Position numbers and translations under genes: made by a program
Origin: Rhizophlyctis rosea
Lineage: Eukaryota; Chytridiomycota; Chytridiomycetes; Rhizophlyctidales; Rhizophlyctidaceae
Reading direction: 5' to 3'
Assembly: GCA_027596075.1 (NCBI GenBank)
Contig: JADGJC010000210.1
Coordinates: 7,556-71,460 of the forward strand
Length of the DNA: 63,905 bases
Shown: positions 37,057 to 48,943 of the stretch, piece by piece
Layout of the letters: each line of letters begins with the position of its first letter
Numbering within the stretch: the first letter of the stretch is position 1
The notes under the pieces: generated by a model
Seen by the model: the letters and a program-made list of their open reading frames with translations, nothing else
What the model was told of the DNA's origin: nothing
The model's database searches: none

Positions 37057-37971
37057 GCGGATGATTCGGATGCCCATTGCTTCTTGTGTTGTGAGATGCG
37101 GTGGTTGGAACTCGGCATGAGATGGGAGTGTAGGGAGAATACTGCCGTAAACTGGAATACTTGTAAACATAGCCATAATTATTTAGAAGCCACCCCCAGA
37201 GAAGCGGTCAGCTGGTCTGAGCGTGCTTTTTATGTTTCGCGCTCGGATGACGGTGAAGCGGAGTGGTTGGGGAGGTGTCTTGGATCCAATATATAGTTTG
37301 TTTCCATATGTAATTTAAATTTGTTTTTTGTGTTCTTTTTTGAATTCTTGACGAATAAAATCTTGTTTTTGTCTGCGCGAGCTGAAGCCTTCATATCCAT
37401 TGGATTAGACCAGTGCTGCTTGGATGTCACGAAGCGGAAGTCTTGCCGTCGCCTACCGTGGATCTTAAGGACATTTTATTAAATGTAACACGCTTCAGAG
37501 TCTGCAGGACTCGTCAACAGGCTTGTTACAGTTTTCGGGAGGAGCTCCTGTTCGAAAGACTGGACATGAGGGGCTAATGGGGTTGTGCCTGAAGTCTCTA
37601 ACAGATCAGGGTCCTGTTAGGGTGTTTCTTGATCGGGTTTGGTTCATTGATGAAATACCGTTGCACGCCATGTCATCCTTCGCACAATCGACAATCAATC
37701 CCTGTCATGTTGATCAGATTGTATTGACACGGCGCAGCAATAGGGGTCCTATTGGGATGCAAATAGGATGGCGGAAAGGGACAATACATCAAAAATAGGC
37801 CAACGTGGCCAACAAAAACGGTTCTAATTTTGAAAACTTGTCCAAAAACCTACTTTCATGCAGTAGTTCAGATTTAGTATGCCCATTTCCGCATAGTTTG
37901 AGGCCATCTTGAAGTTTATCCTTTCGTGCAACCCGCGCATCAGATTCATCGATCTTTTCAACCCTTTCAGG
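37057..37971. other. Intergenic, no gene seen
   Basis: Contains AT-rich 3' flank of the cyclase with T runs near 37320-37350. Only short open frames are present. An acceptor-like CAG lies at 37968-37970, immediately before the GATG that carries the next start, so an upstream exon of the next gene could be hidden here. Confidence 0.5.
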
Positions 37972-40920
37972 ATGCGGTTTTTCAAATCCCTTTCAACAGC
38001 CAGTATCGGTGACGCCTTCCCCTCCCCACCACCTAGCGCTTCAAAATCCTCAGAAAATGACGGCGACTGCACATCTTTCACGAGGAGCATATCAACTCCG
38101 CCCTTGCGAACAACTTCCGCACCATCACTCCGTACTCCGTCAGCAAGTGTTGAGGATGACTTCGAAAGCGTCGAAATCAAAGAGCATGACCCGACATCAC
38201 TGCAAAACCCACATGCCAATAGGCATCACAGTGCGGACCATTGCCGAAATCGACATGTCGTTGAAGGAGGCGGAATGGGCGACACTCAGTCTGCAGATAG
38301 AACGGGACAAGCGGTCATCAGCCATCGTGTTATGAAAGTAGCTACTCAACCCCATTTGACTATGCAGTCCCAATTCCGACCAATCGTACCCCACCTTCAC
38401 CCGGAAAACACTCGCTACACGCAACAACGGCATGGAAGTGGCACCTGGACTCGCTACAACCACGTGGTACAAGCGGTTGACAGTTTTCCAACAATATCAC
38501 AAGAACAAATGCAACTCCAAAATCCGATCCTATCCCGTCGCCTGGTCTGTCCCCCACGCCGAGAGCACATCACTGCGATAAACGAACGATGGGATGCCAT
38601 GATGCGCGGTGAGGCAGAAGAAAACTTACCTCGGGGCGGGACGGGACGGTCTCATGAGGGCGTGACAGCATCGTTTGTTGGAAAGAGTAGACAAGGCACG
38701 GGCAAGGGGAGCATTTCATTCTCGGATACCGTCATGTGTCGGAGTATCAGCATTGTAAGTCTTGAGGAAGACGCGGCGCAGGCGGGTGTTGTTACAATGA
38801 ATGAGCTGGATGCGATGGAAGTGGATGAGGATGATGGGATGAACAGCGACGATGGTGGAGAACCTGAAGGGGACTATAGACACGGGAGTGCTAAAGAAGG
38901 GGTGACACTTACTCCGGTCGTAACCTTGGAGTCTCGGGGTAGCAGTGATGAAGATGAGATGCACCCGTTGACAAGCTCAAGTGATGAGGAGGATGACAAA
39001 GTTGTGGGACATGAGACCAAGCCGGGGTCATCGAAGTTCGACACGACATCAACTGGAGCCAAAACGGCAGAAAAAGGCTTGAAATCGATCATGAAGAAGC
39101 GCAAGGACATTGATGATAGTGGTAGGGCCAGCGATTTGAGGGCGGGTGACGGAGGGATCAAGCAGGGAAAGCATGCACGCACCGTAGTGTCTGCTACCAA
39201 GATTTTGAAACTGGCGGTCTCTTCCGCCGAAGAAGAGGATGCAGATGACAACTATACAGTTGTTCCGCTCACAAGTAGTGCCTCTGAACCGCACGTCAGA
39301 AGACACAAACCTCCAATAGCAACCGCCCCGCATGCATCGTCAACCTCTCAGCTCATATCCCAACCCATCAAATTGCGCCCGGACAGTCACGACTCAAGAA
39401 CCAGGCCCCGCAAAAAGACCCCGTCACCTGCTTGGAGCTCTACATTGGAAGGCACAGCCACAAAATCCGCTTTTAAAACAACATGGGATGACGATTCATC
39501 TTCTTCTGACTCCGACCAATCCAATGTAATCTCTGCCCACCACCATCGCCCCTCCCCGCCTCCGTCCACACCCACCCCATCCACGCCACCGCTAGCAGCA
39601 GATACGTCCCTCTCCCGTCTTCGCATCCCTGTACCACAATTGGAAGCGGACGAAGATATAACTTCCACCACAGCCACAGCGCCAGCCCTCCTCCACCCCC
39701 ATGCACCAGCAACAAAACCGCACCACCGTCCACCGACTCGCAACCCTTTTCTGTCTCGTTCCGCCCTTGCACGTCGAGCGAGCTCTCTAACGGTCTTCCC
39801 TGCTCCTGCAGAACCTATGGAAATGCCTGGAGCGCTGGGCAGTGATGATGAATCTCATGGCTTGGAGCCGCAGCCCGCGGAACGGAGAAAGGGTGATGAG
39901 GGGAGTGGGAGTGGGAGTGGGAGTGGGAGTGGGAGTGGGAGGAGGAAACCAAAAGTCCGTGCGAGGGTTACCAAGACGTTGCATTGGGGGAGCGGTGATG
40001 AGCGGAGAGTCGGAGTCAACCCGGTTGAGATGGTGGAAGAGAAGGTTGATATGACTAATTCAGCAGTAACCTCCAACCAACATCACCAGATCAAGGTCGA
40101 TGAGTCTGCAATCGACGACGTGCAGCTGGAAATTGAGGATGTTGAGTTGACTGAAACAGGGAATGGTGACGACATGCGCTCAGGGGATGGGACGGTACTT
40201 ACCAGCAATAGCAAAACTGTGATCATAAGCTTGCAGGAAGATCACCATATGTTACCCACACCACCCCCAACGATACGTAAACACGGCCCTGGACCAGCAA
40301 CAAGAATGGGCCCTGACAGCGGGTATAAGTCCAGAAGAAGTTCCGTCTCAGTCGTAGACGAAAGCGTCTCCACTTCTGAGAGTGAGGACGAAACGGGCGT
40401 TAGACATGTCCTCACACGCCGGAATGCCTATGACGACATCTTCTCCTACGTCCATCACTATCAACTCGACCAAATTGATCACGAAATAGATACCATTTCC
40501 ATACCATCACCACCAGACCATCCACCAACAACCAAACCGCACGCCCCGCCGCCACCACGAAGCCGTCCAACCCTCCCCCTTTCCTTCTTTTCATCTCCCT
40601 CACAAGCAATCACCGACAACCCATCACAAGAAGATTCAACAACAACGCTAATACCCACCACATCCTCCACATCCCTTTCTGCCACACCTCCAGCAGCAAA
40701 ATCACTTTCAACGCCCTTCTTCCGGTTCCGGAAATCAATGACGGCAAGTACCGGGACGCTGGTGGATGAGGGTCAGGTTAATTCAGGTGGAGGGGATTTG
40801 GTAAGGAAGGATGCCATGGGAGGGGCGCGGGGCAAGAAGGGATTTGCTGGCGCGGTTAGGAGAGCAGGGAAATGGTTATTTGGAAGGGAGGGGAGGGAGG
40901 GGAAGGTCGTTCCTGTGTAA
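37972..40920 (+). CDS. Large Ser-rich disordered protein, unknown function
   Basis: A single open exon of 982 residues from the ATG at 37972. The frame is open upstream, and a CAG just before the ATG could be a splice acceptor, so the start is uncertain. Composition is Ser, Thr, Pro, Asp and Glu-rich with acidic patches (LDAMEVDEDDGMNSDDGGE, TSSSDEEDDK), basic stretches (KSIMKKRKD, RPRKKTPSP) and a Ser-Gly dipeptide run encoded by a GGGAGT hexamer repeat near 39900-39940. Many S/T-P and SDEE sites suggest CDK and CK2 phosphorylation. The C-terminus is basic with FFRFRKSM and GKWLFGREGR. No folded domain is visible. It is probably a regulatory or scaffold protein, but I do not recognise it. 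It converges on the CapA-like gene. Confidence 0.75.
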   Translation: MRFFKSLSTASIGDAFPSPPPSASKSSENDGDCTSFTRSISTPPLRTTSAPSLRTPSASVEDDFESVEIKEHDPTSLQNPHANRHHSADHCRNRHVVEGGGMGDTQSADRTGQAVISHRVMKVATQPHLTMQSQFRPIVPHLHPENTRYTQQRHGSGTWTRYNHVVQAVDSFPTISQEQMQLQNPILSRRLVCPPRREHITAINERWDAMMRGEAEENLPRGGTGRSHEGVTASFVGKSRQGTGKGSISFSDTVMCRSISIVSLEEDAAQAGVVTMNELDAMEVDEDDGMNSDDGGEPEGDYRHGSAKEGVTLTPVVTLESRGSSDEDEMHPLTSSSDEEDDKVVGHETKPGSSKFDTTSTGAKTAEKGLKSIMKKRKDIDDSGRASDLRAGDGGIKQGKHARTVVSATKILKLAVSSAEEEDADDNYTVVPLTSSASEPHVRRHKPPIATAPHASSTSQLISQPIKLRPDSHDSRTRPRKKTPSPAWSSTLEGTATKSAFKTTWDDDSSSSDSDQSNVISAHHHRPSPPPSTPTPSTPPLAADTSLSRLRIPVPQLEADEDITSTTATAPALLHPHAPATKPHHRPPTRNPFLSRSALARRASSLTVFPAPAEPMEMPGALGSDDESHGLEPQPAERRKGDEGSGSGSGSGSGSGRRKPKVRARVTKTLHWGSGDERRVGVNPVEMVEEKVDMTNSAVTSNQHHQIKVDESAIDDVQLEIEDVELTETGNGDDMRSGDGTVLTSNSKTVIISLQEDHHMLPTPPPTIRKHGPGPATRMGPDSGYKSRRSSVSVVDESVSTSESEDETGVRHVLTRRNAYDDIFSYVHHYQLDQIDHEIDTISIPSPPDHPPTTKPHAPPPPRSRPTLPLSFFSSPSQAITDNPSQEDSTTTLIPTTSSTSLSATPPAAKSLSTPFFRFRKSMTASTGTLVDEGQVNSGGGDLVRKDAMGGARGKKGFAGAVRRAGKWLFGREGREGKVVPV

Positions 40921-41330
40921 GCGTTTTGAGCATAGGAGGTGGAAATTGGAACAAAGTGTTGCCGCAGTAGAGAAACGGGACGGGTTTGAGATGTTTTTAG
41001 ACGTATAGAGTATACCCTCATTAGCTGTTTCGTGTTCCATGGTTTTTTGTATGTGTATGCTAGAACGGTGTTTCTTCAATAAGCATTCAGAATCCACATT
41101 TGCATGTGGCAGGGGGGCCAAAACGGAAATGATTCTGCATTCTGGACAGGCACGATTAGGACATTGTGGAACGACGGATGATTGCTTGATGCAGCTAGGC
41201 CGTAGCATCCCGACTGCCAATGCGAAATATAACAAAAATAGAATCTTTACAAGCGCGAAGCAAGTACATGAAGCACATTGACATCAGATGAAAGCAAGCT
41301 AAACCTAGCACTCGGCCTCGTCACATACCC
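40921..41330. other. Convergent 3' interval
   Basis: About 410 bases between the stop of the Ser-rich gene and that of the minus-strand CapA-like gene. Both 3' untranslated regions must lie here. No additional gene is seen. Confidence 0.6.
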
Positions 41331-42647
41331 TTATTCTCCACCCTCCAAACCTTTCTCCAGCATTATCTTCCCATCCTCCACTCTACTCTTCGTGCCAAAC
41401 TCCCCACTCAAACCCCTCACCTTCTCCACGACCCACCTCCAGTCACTTCCTCCAACCCCTGCCTCATAAACTCGAAACCCCTTGATGACAGTCGGAACAG
41501 CTTCAACCCGCATGACCTTACTCCTTCCCCCAACTCCTTGCCCTGGCTCGACCACAACCCTCCAAACACACCCCAAATCATTCCGATACTCCGCATCAAC
41601 CGCATAATCATCGATGAAGTCGCCACAACCGTAGAGGATGACACCATCCTGATAGAACTCGACGCCCTGTACGTGATGGGAGGAGTGGCCGTGGATGATG
41701 TCGACGCCGGATGAAATGAGGGTGTGAGCTAGGGATTGGATGTTGGTGGAGGGACGCCAAGTGTAGATGGGGCCCCAGTGGAAGGAGAAGATTGTTGTGT
41801 TGGGTTGTGTGGTGGGATGGGAGGCGGTTAGGATGTTGGTGATGTGAGGGGTGGGTGGTGGTGGGTTGGTGGGGATGTAGTGAAGGCTTGGAATGTGCGA
41901 CCAACTGGCGGGGTGGTCAGTTGCTGAGTAGAGGGTGAGAGTGTGTTTTGGGAATGTGGGTGAGTGCGGGAGAGGGAGCTGAAGGCAAGTGGGCTGAACT
42001 GCTTGTTGGTGGGTGCGACCTGCGCCTGATCGGTGTATTTGAAGAAACGTCAGAAAGCTAAATATAAATAAGCGTAGTCATCGATTACATTTCTCTTCGC
42101 TCACCAGCAAAAGCAATACCCATCCGCTCCAATGACTCTACGGTGTCCAATAAACCTTCAACACCGAAATCGAGAATGTGGTTGTTTGCCAGGGAGCAGT
42201 ACGCTACGCTGAGGGACTTTAAGGCCTGGAGATTGCAAGGATGCATACGGTAATTGAATGTTTTGTTGGGCCATTTGGAGGGGTGAGTTGTGGCGGATGT
42301 TTCAAGGTTCATGAGGATTGCGTCCGACTGAAAGCTTGGATGATCAATAACACCGCTACCGGACGTTTACCTCATTTCCATCAATGTCAGCGACTCACCC
42401 CAGCAAGCAACGATCTGACACCCTTCCACAGATTCTCGCAATCGTACTCCTCCTTCCCAATCTCCCATGCCGTTTCGGCCCGCTCCTTCCGCTTTCCCTC
42501 AGCCGCTCGCACTCGCGCAACAAGTGAGTGCTCCTCAGGACTGTTCACGTGCGTGGGCATGAGTTGATCAATCAGCCGGCCAAGCATCACATCACCCAGA
42601 AGTGTGAAAGTAAGCGGTCGTGAAAGAGTACCGGCAGACGTGGCCAT
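41331..42647 (-). CDS. CapA-family metallophosphatase-like protein
   Basis: Member of the CapA (poly-gamma-glutamate synthesis PgsA) family with a calcineurin-like fold; 388 residues. Exons on the complement: 42647-42399, 42327-42105 and 42025-41331, phases consistent. Family motifs in order: FTLLGDVMLGRLIDQ (metal Asp), SDAILMNLETS, CSLANNHILDFG (metal Asn/His), AFAGAGRT, FSFHWGP, GVDIIHGHSSHHVQGVE (metal His residues) and GVILYGCGDFIDDY. The full set of metal-site residues seems present, so an active phosphoesterase is likely. In bacteria the family serves capsule polymer attachment; the role of the fungal members is not established. There is no signal peptide, so it is probably cytosolic. 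Confidence 0.9.
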
Positions 42648-45302
42648 TTTCAAGGAAAGGCGCAGGTGGTGGGGTATACCAATGTGTATGAAACAGATTT
42701 TCAAGATGGAATAAACACTTTCAATGAGAATTGTCAAGTTGCCGAAGGAACTGAAGGATTTGGCGGGCACTTATAATACCGCCAACTGATATCTTAGATG
42801 CGTCACGTCGCGTCAAAGCCCGTATGACGGGTTCGAGACGGAGATCTGACATGACTGCTCCAGACAACTTGAGACAGGGGACTGACACACGTGTCCAGAC
42901 GTGACGACAGGGCATTATCACAGCTGGGTTAGTTGGGTTCAACCGGATTCTTTTTGATCCCTGCAATCAATACGATCAAGCCGCACCTTATGTAGACCAA
43001 TGCGAAATGGTGGCACAGTCAATCCCGGTTCACATCCTGCCATTTATCACTCATTGCATCAGTCAAGCCCGTTCGCGCTGCTGGGAGAACCGCTGGCGAC
43101 GCGACGTTGAGTGGTCATAAGATACCTGAGATACTTTTTGATCCAGTCGGGATATATATATGGTCATAGACATACCGAATTTTTTTTTCGCGGCAATTGC
43201 TCAGAATGTCGTCGGCAGGCTATCCACCAGTGCTATCCGTGTGCGTTGTCCATTGTCTTGACCAGACCGACGCGCCATATAATGAAGTTAATGATGAGCG
43301 AGATGCTGTATGTTGTCATTCCTCTATATGAGCAATTAAGTCCAAAAACGTTGCATCTAAATCGTCCATCCTTTTGAAACATTCGTGATTATATCGATGT
43401 AGCAATTGATACCTCTCTATCTGGTAATGCGAAGAGCAAAAGGAAAATCCGGTCACAAGTCTGGCTGCAGGTATCACACCGTTGCGAAAGTGGCAAAGAT
43501 CGACTTTGGAATGATCTGACTACTCTACCTATGCTACGTCTCGAAACCCACAAGCAAGAAAAACGCAATCTCTATCCTCACCTGGAATGTTGGCCGGACG
43601 GCCCACGACTTCTCAGCACGCCTTCGAATTCCATACTGATACTCTTCTAGTGCCGACAGTATACTTAGACCGCAAATGATGCTGAAGTGGCCGATCGCTC
43701 GTGATTGCCTTTTTTGCCGCCATTTGACTGATATCACGCTCGGTGCGTGCTATGGGCGATACGATTTTGGACCAAGTTGACAATGTTCTTCACTACTAGT
43801 GAATGTATGCCTTGAATGAGCTTTCTTGCCAGGGCAGTCGTCGAGACCTTCAATAGACATCCGATTTTCATCCATATCCCGATTATCCTTTTTTCCATCC
43901 CAATGCGTCGAGTTTTGATGACATTGAAAACATCGCCCCCATAATTGGCACTTCATACATCCCTAGTGGAAAGATCATCAGCGTCCTTGACATCTAAACG
44001 AAAACCCACACAAACGGGAACGCAAAAAAAGGAGGTGACGAAGATTGCTGAAGTTTCCATTGCGGCCTCCGCCGGCCCAGTTGAGAATTAAAAGCAGCGA
44101 AAAACCACTTGCAATTATGCGCATGAAAGCATGGATTGAAGAACAAGGTGTCCTCGCGAAGTGATCTGTGAAGCGAAAAAATGGACTGACACAAAAAAAG
44201 TGGTGAAGCTGTTGATGCTGGACCGGACTTTGTACAGTGAAATTGAACGTCGACATCGCCCTTCTGCTTCACAGATTCCGAGATAAGATCAATAGGCTAC
44301 AAAGTTATCTTACCATTTATCTTACCACCCGATTGAGCTATGCAAGAACGCGTCTGCTGTATGGACTTCATGGTCCCGAGAAATAGAATACCTCATGTTC
44401 TCAATTTTGTCGTCATTTCTTCATCTGTTTCCACGTATGTACCTAGCACTTCAACACGGAAAAAAAGGAGGGCAGGCAGTCAGTGCTCTGGAACCCCCTC
44501 GAAGGCAGGAACCAAAGCTGCAATGGTGCCCTTCAAAGAACATGATGACATGCTTACTTCCCCCCTGCTCAGAACTCTCGCCATCAGGCAGGTGAATCAT
44601 CGCACTTGAATACTTAGGGATGTTTTCACAGAACAGGGTTGGCGACGTTGGTCACTTCAGGATAAACACGTGCATGGGCCGCGTTTCAGGGTCCTTGTGA
44701 TCGTGGCACAGTTGCCTCCCACTTTCACTGCGCCACTCAAAAAGTCACATTTTGGAAAGTCCCATGTGTGGTATATTTATGTACATGGCCAACTGCTGGC
44801 AAGACACAACTGGTGACCCAACATAATCAACACAACCCTGCCTTCGGCTCACCGTCATTGTCAACCTGATGGGCCGTTGCGCCTTCATTGCTCCCATCGA
44901 TTCCATGGTTTTTCACATCCAGAAAGCCGGTCTGTCGGCATGAATGTATTGATGCTCGCAAAGCATTCATAAAGACTTCAACGTCCACCAGATTGATGCA
45001 AGTTCTCCGAACGTCGACTGTTTTTGTTGTGTTGGTCAACTTGCCTAAGTGTAATAATCAACAATACGCGACTTCGTACGAAGCTTTGAACCATTTTACA
45101 TGAGAGATGCAACGTTGATCACTGCGCACCAAAAAAAACTGCAGATTGGTAGAACATCTATGTGATCGAGGTTCGTCCAGTTGGATGAAAGAACATGACT
45201 CGAATGACATCGCGATTACGCTGATATCAGATGGACATTCGATGCATCACAGCTTTGTACTGAGAGTCAAAGTCTCCCCGAGAAAGACTTGGCAACACGT
45301 TC

Positions 45303-45395
45303 AGGTTTGCAGTCCCTACCTTTGTACTATGGGAATGTATATGATTACATTTTGTTCTGCATATGTCAACATAAGCTTCATACGCGCCTACGGAA
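45303..45395. repeat. Dispersed repeat copy A
   Basis: Matches 51390-51475 over about 90 bases, with the shared core CCTTTGTACTATGGGAATGT and a later CATAAGCTT(C/T)ATACGCG(C/G)CTAC block. Both copies lie in gene-poor DNA. Identity is roughly three quarters by eye. Confidence 0.7.
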
Positions 45396-48300
45396 AGTAC
45401 CGTCTGCTATTCGCCTACTTCGCCTTACGCTACATCACCTCAATTGCCAAACTTCGATCCATTCGTTTCACATCAAGTGATTGAAAAACGTAAATCAATC
45501 AACACGGAGAGCAGAACAGAGGACGATTAAGATATGGGACATCACGTTGAGGCAGCGATGAATTTGTTGCCGATTTTAGCCGATGTCAAATTGGATTGTC
45601 AAGCACTCATGCAGCTTGAAAGAAGAAACGTCTTCAATTTTATGCCCTTACTTCCGTATCAGAGGAGTCGGGCTATTACCCTCCAATAGTGGCATTGGTG
45701 AATTTTTGAAAGCAATCTCCGCTCAATCATAACTACCTTTTGATTCCCGCGCCTTTAAGGCCGAACAGTCTCATTAACCTTTGACGTTGTCAGATCACCT
45801 CGATTGAATACTATTATTGTCTTAAGCCTGCCACCATGCGTTTATCCTTCTTCTGCCGAATGGGTGGTGGATCCCAACAAATCACATAGGGTTGATGTTC
45901 GTGAGGCCCCTTGCTTGAACCAAAACTTAGGAAGGTAAGTAACATGTCGAATAGTGCAGACCGTGAAGAATGTGGGCGAGCAAAATGAGGGCATAACGTC
46001 GAGTGATTCTTACTGAGTCGTAACCTCCATCAGTCCTATCATGGCGGGATGAAGTACGCATTACCAAGTTGGTCAGCTTTGGTCTGTAGGTCCCCGATAG
46101 GAAGGGCCCTATTGCTGGTGGAGCATTGACTACTCATCTTCCATATGCACTTCTTCTGCTGACGTTCGTGCGTTGCAAAGGCAAGCGGCGGCCTACTGTA
46201 CAGGGAGGGCAAAGTTGGTCAAGAGATTCGACAGAAATTCAACCAGGAACCATAGTCTGGAAAATTCATTCTCGTACCTTGTAGATGTTCACGCTATCAA
46301 TGTTAATGTTGATCTTTGACACCATTGCCTATTGAACCCTCCCCATAAGTCGCAGTCCAGCAATGGCTCCTTGCAAAAGCATATCGGTTAGATTCAGTTC
46401 ACCATAAGTGCAACCTGCAATCCGCCTGTGGCCGTTGACACTTATTTGCACCGCCATCTTCAACAGAAGCACCACGTACTGGGATTTCACCTGGAAAGTG
46501 GTCAAATTTTTTTTTCGGGACTGGCGCTGACAAATGTTTGACCTCTCCATGAAGATTCAATGCCAACATTATACCCACTCCAAAACTCTCCGGCAAAGTT
46601 GTGACCGGTGCTTCTCACAAAGTCAAGCTGGTACACTGGCTCAATTCACTTCAAAGTGAGCACCGACCAGTGGATCATGTTCCCTCGATCGCAATCTTTT
46701 TCTTCAAATCTTCGCCTGCACGTTCACTACTTTCGCTGCCCCATACAAAGTAAGAGGCATCCATCTGAACCATCGGAATGTACAAGGACGCGCAGCCGGG
46801 CTCACCAACTCACATCTAGGTCCTGTCATCCGCTGATCAGTACTATCAGTACTGCTACATTCTTCATGACGTTCGTTTTCATTCATTCCAAGTAGGAACA
46901 CAGGTGTCGGCACCGAAGAAGTTTGATTGTCGCTTCCTGCAATGAACACCCAGATGGTATAAATCCGGTTGGATGACCCTATTGGTGAGTTAGGTTGAAT
47001 ATCTGGAGGAGTGTCAGCTGTTGCATTCAATTGTATCTGCCATGATGCAAAACATATTCATCCTTTAATGCATCGATGGACTCAATGCCCGTCAGCATAG
47101 TGTCAATCTGTCCTTCTGTCAAGCTCTTCATTTTTTTTGTCTTTAACCTGCCGGCGTTGAACAGCTTTTCGAGGTTGCAATTATTGCGGGGGATTCCCTC
47201 AATCATCATCATGTTTCGTATCGAAGGATTACACATCATACAAACTGAACACAGCAAAGATACATCCTGTTCATTGGTAAAAAAATGCACACGAGTGTCG
47301 CGATGTTTGATGTTTGAGTGTGTTGAATCACGGGCATCAATTCCTTCCTCTGCACTCCCCGAGTTCGAGAGAACTTTGGACTTGACAGACCGAGTTGGTC
47401 TGGATTACAGGGTCAAATTCATCACTACCGGTATTTCCTGCCGCGTGGTACATGAAATGAGCTGCTTTTTCCTAGCTTGAAAATACATAGAACTTGGGGG
47501 TTTTGTCACTATGCCACTCAAAGTCACCGCATGTGCCACACCCTGCCATCTACTCTATCACTGTGCCATCCTTGCGGCATGGGACTTCGGATGAGTAAAG
47601 GCCCGGCTCGGTGGGAATTCAGTGAGTTCCGATTCTGGGTTTGTGCCATGGGCCTTAGGGTTTGGGTGGCAGCCTTACGGTCCCTTCAACCATCGTGGAA
47701 ACTTCCAAAGCCTTATCGTGGAAACGTTGGAAACTCCCAAAGTATTAACATCGTGGTGGGGCTCAGCAGCTCTCAGCCGCTCCGGCCGGAGGCATGCTGT
47801 CTACCCCACCACCCTTTGGTATTTACCCCACCCGGGCCACAGCCACACCACAATCTTTGAAGGAACGCGTTGAGGACTGCTGGTGTTCTTGGTTGTTGCA
47901 TGGCGCTTGGTTTGAGAATGGTAGTTTTGCCTGGAGCTCAATAGTCCAATTTGGGGGCCGGGGGATGGCGAGTTTGCCCTGCGTTGGCAAAGCATCGCCC
48001 GAAAGCACTGAAAGGGTTCTGAACTTTCTCACTCCAACATTCCTCCATCCTACTGCGTTGCACACTGCGGAGGGGACAGGATGCTACTTTTCCTCTAATC
48101 GCGTAGTCCCTCTACTGATCACGCCGTGATGAATGATGAAGCATGATCACTAAAGTAGTTCAACACAGAGAGATCGTTGCGTCTTTCTGAAAAATGCATG
48201 AACACAGACCTGCGCTCATGTTCGTTCCGGACGATCATGCATGCACGATGCAAGAGCATCTTTTAGAAGGATTGCATGAGGATGGTTGGCGAAGCGCGGG

Positions 48301-48416
48301 TGGTCGGGAGGCTCTGCGATCATCCATGGCCACCAGGTCGTATGACGATCCGGTGGGCCGGCTGCTCTTTCGTGGTCCATCTCGTGGTTCCGTTCCTCGA
48401 ATTGAAGGAGGAAGTC

Positions 48417-48424
48417 TATAAAAA
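48417..48424 (+). promoter_or_regulatory. TATA box of the secreted Cys-rich protein gene
   Basis: TATAAAAA lies 93 bases upstream of the ATG at 48517, followed by a C/T-rich leader. The position suits a TATA box with a start of transcription about 30 bases further on. It fits a strongly expressed or induced gene. Confidence 0.55.
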
Positions 48425-48516
48425 TCACCTGTTCTCCTCACTGCCACGCTCATCCCCCGTGGCTCCAACCAAACACCTCATACCTCCCCCCCTTCCAACA
48501 AAACAAAAACGCAATA

Positions 48517-48943
48517 ATGAAGTTCGCCGCCCTCGCCCTCGCCCTCGCCTCCATTGCCTCCGTCAACGCCATCTGCCTTGACGACTGCATCGCGCAATAC
48601 GGTAGCTCAAGCTCAGAAGGCTTCTACCGCTGCATGGGACCCTGCCAGGACAGACTTCCCGCATGTCCCTGCCCAACCACCAACACGTAAGTATCCGAAC
48701 TCCATCACTGTCTTAGACCTTTATTGACTCACCCAATCTATCGTTTTTAATAGCTGCCAATACGGCGTCCAGTACCCCGCCTACTGTTCCCGCGACCGGT
48801 ACGACGTCTGCCAGACCCGCGCGGCGATCTGCAATCCCCCTCCCACTCCTCCCCCAACATGCCAGCAACAGTGCCTGTCGGGCTGTGGCTATAATACCAA
48901 CACTGAATGCTACGGTCGTTGCTACTCTGCTTGCCCTAAATAA
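48517..48943 (+). CDS. Small secreted Cys-rich protein with CX3C pairs
   Basis: 119 residues from exons 48517-48686 and 48754-48943. Residues 1-18 form a classical signal peptide (MKFAALALALASIASVNA). The mature chain is rich in Cys. C20-x3-C24, 14 residues, then C39-x3-C43 is the spacing of a helical hairpin with two disulfides (alpha-hairpinin type). After a middle part with further Cys, a Pro-rich linker (PPPTPPPT) leads to a C-terminal set, CQQQCLSGC then CYGRCYSAC, again with CX3C spacing. It is most likely exported or wall-bound. Possible roles include antimicrobial, effector-like or structural, but none can be shown from sequence. It stands alone inside a gene-poor, repeat-bearing region. 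Confidence 0.85.

Larger units (their letters stand above)
42648..48516. other. Gene-poor interval with decayed repeats
   Basis: Nearly 5.9 kb without a convincing gene. Open frames are short and lack domains. Pieces around 43527-43562 and 45303-45395 match parts of 51390-51531, which marks this as decayed dispersed repeat DNA. A short duplicated ATCGTGGAAAC motif lies near 47694-47725. The last 100 bases form the promoter of the small secreted protein. Confidence 0.55.

Noticed and set aside
39387..39743. 118-residue minus-strand frame
   Set aside because: Antisense shadow of the Ser-rich protein gene.
44827..45039. GFLDVKNHGI-like stretch resembling the start of 2-oxoglutarate oxygenases
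   Set aside because: Only about ten residues match and no downstream HxD...H core is seen.
47640..47660. TTAGGG telomere-like motif
   Set aside because: A single copy in normal DNA, not an array.
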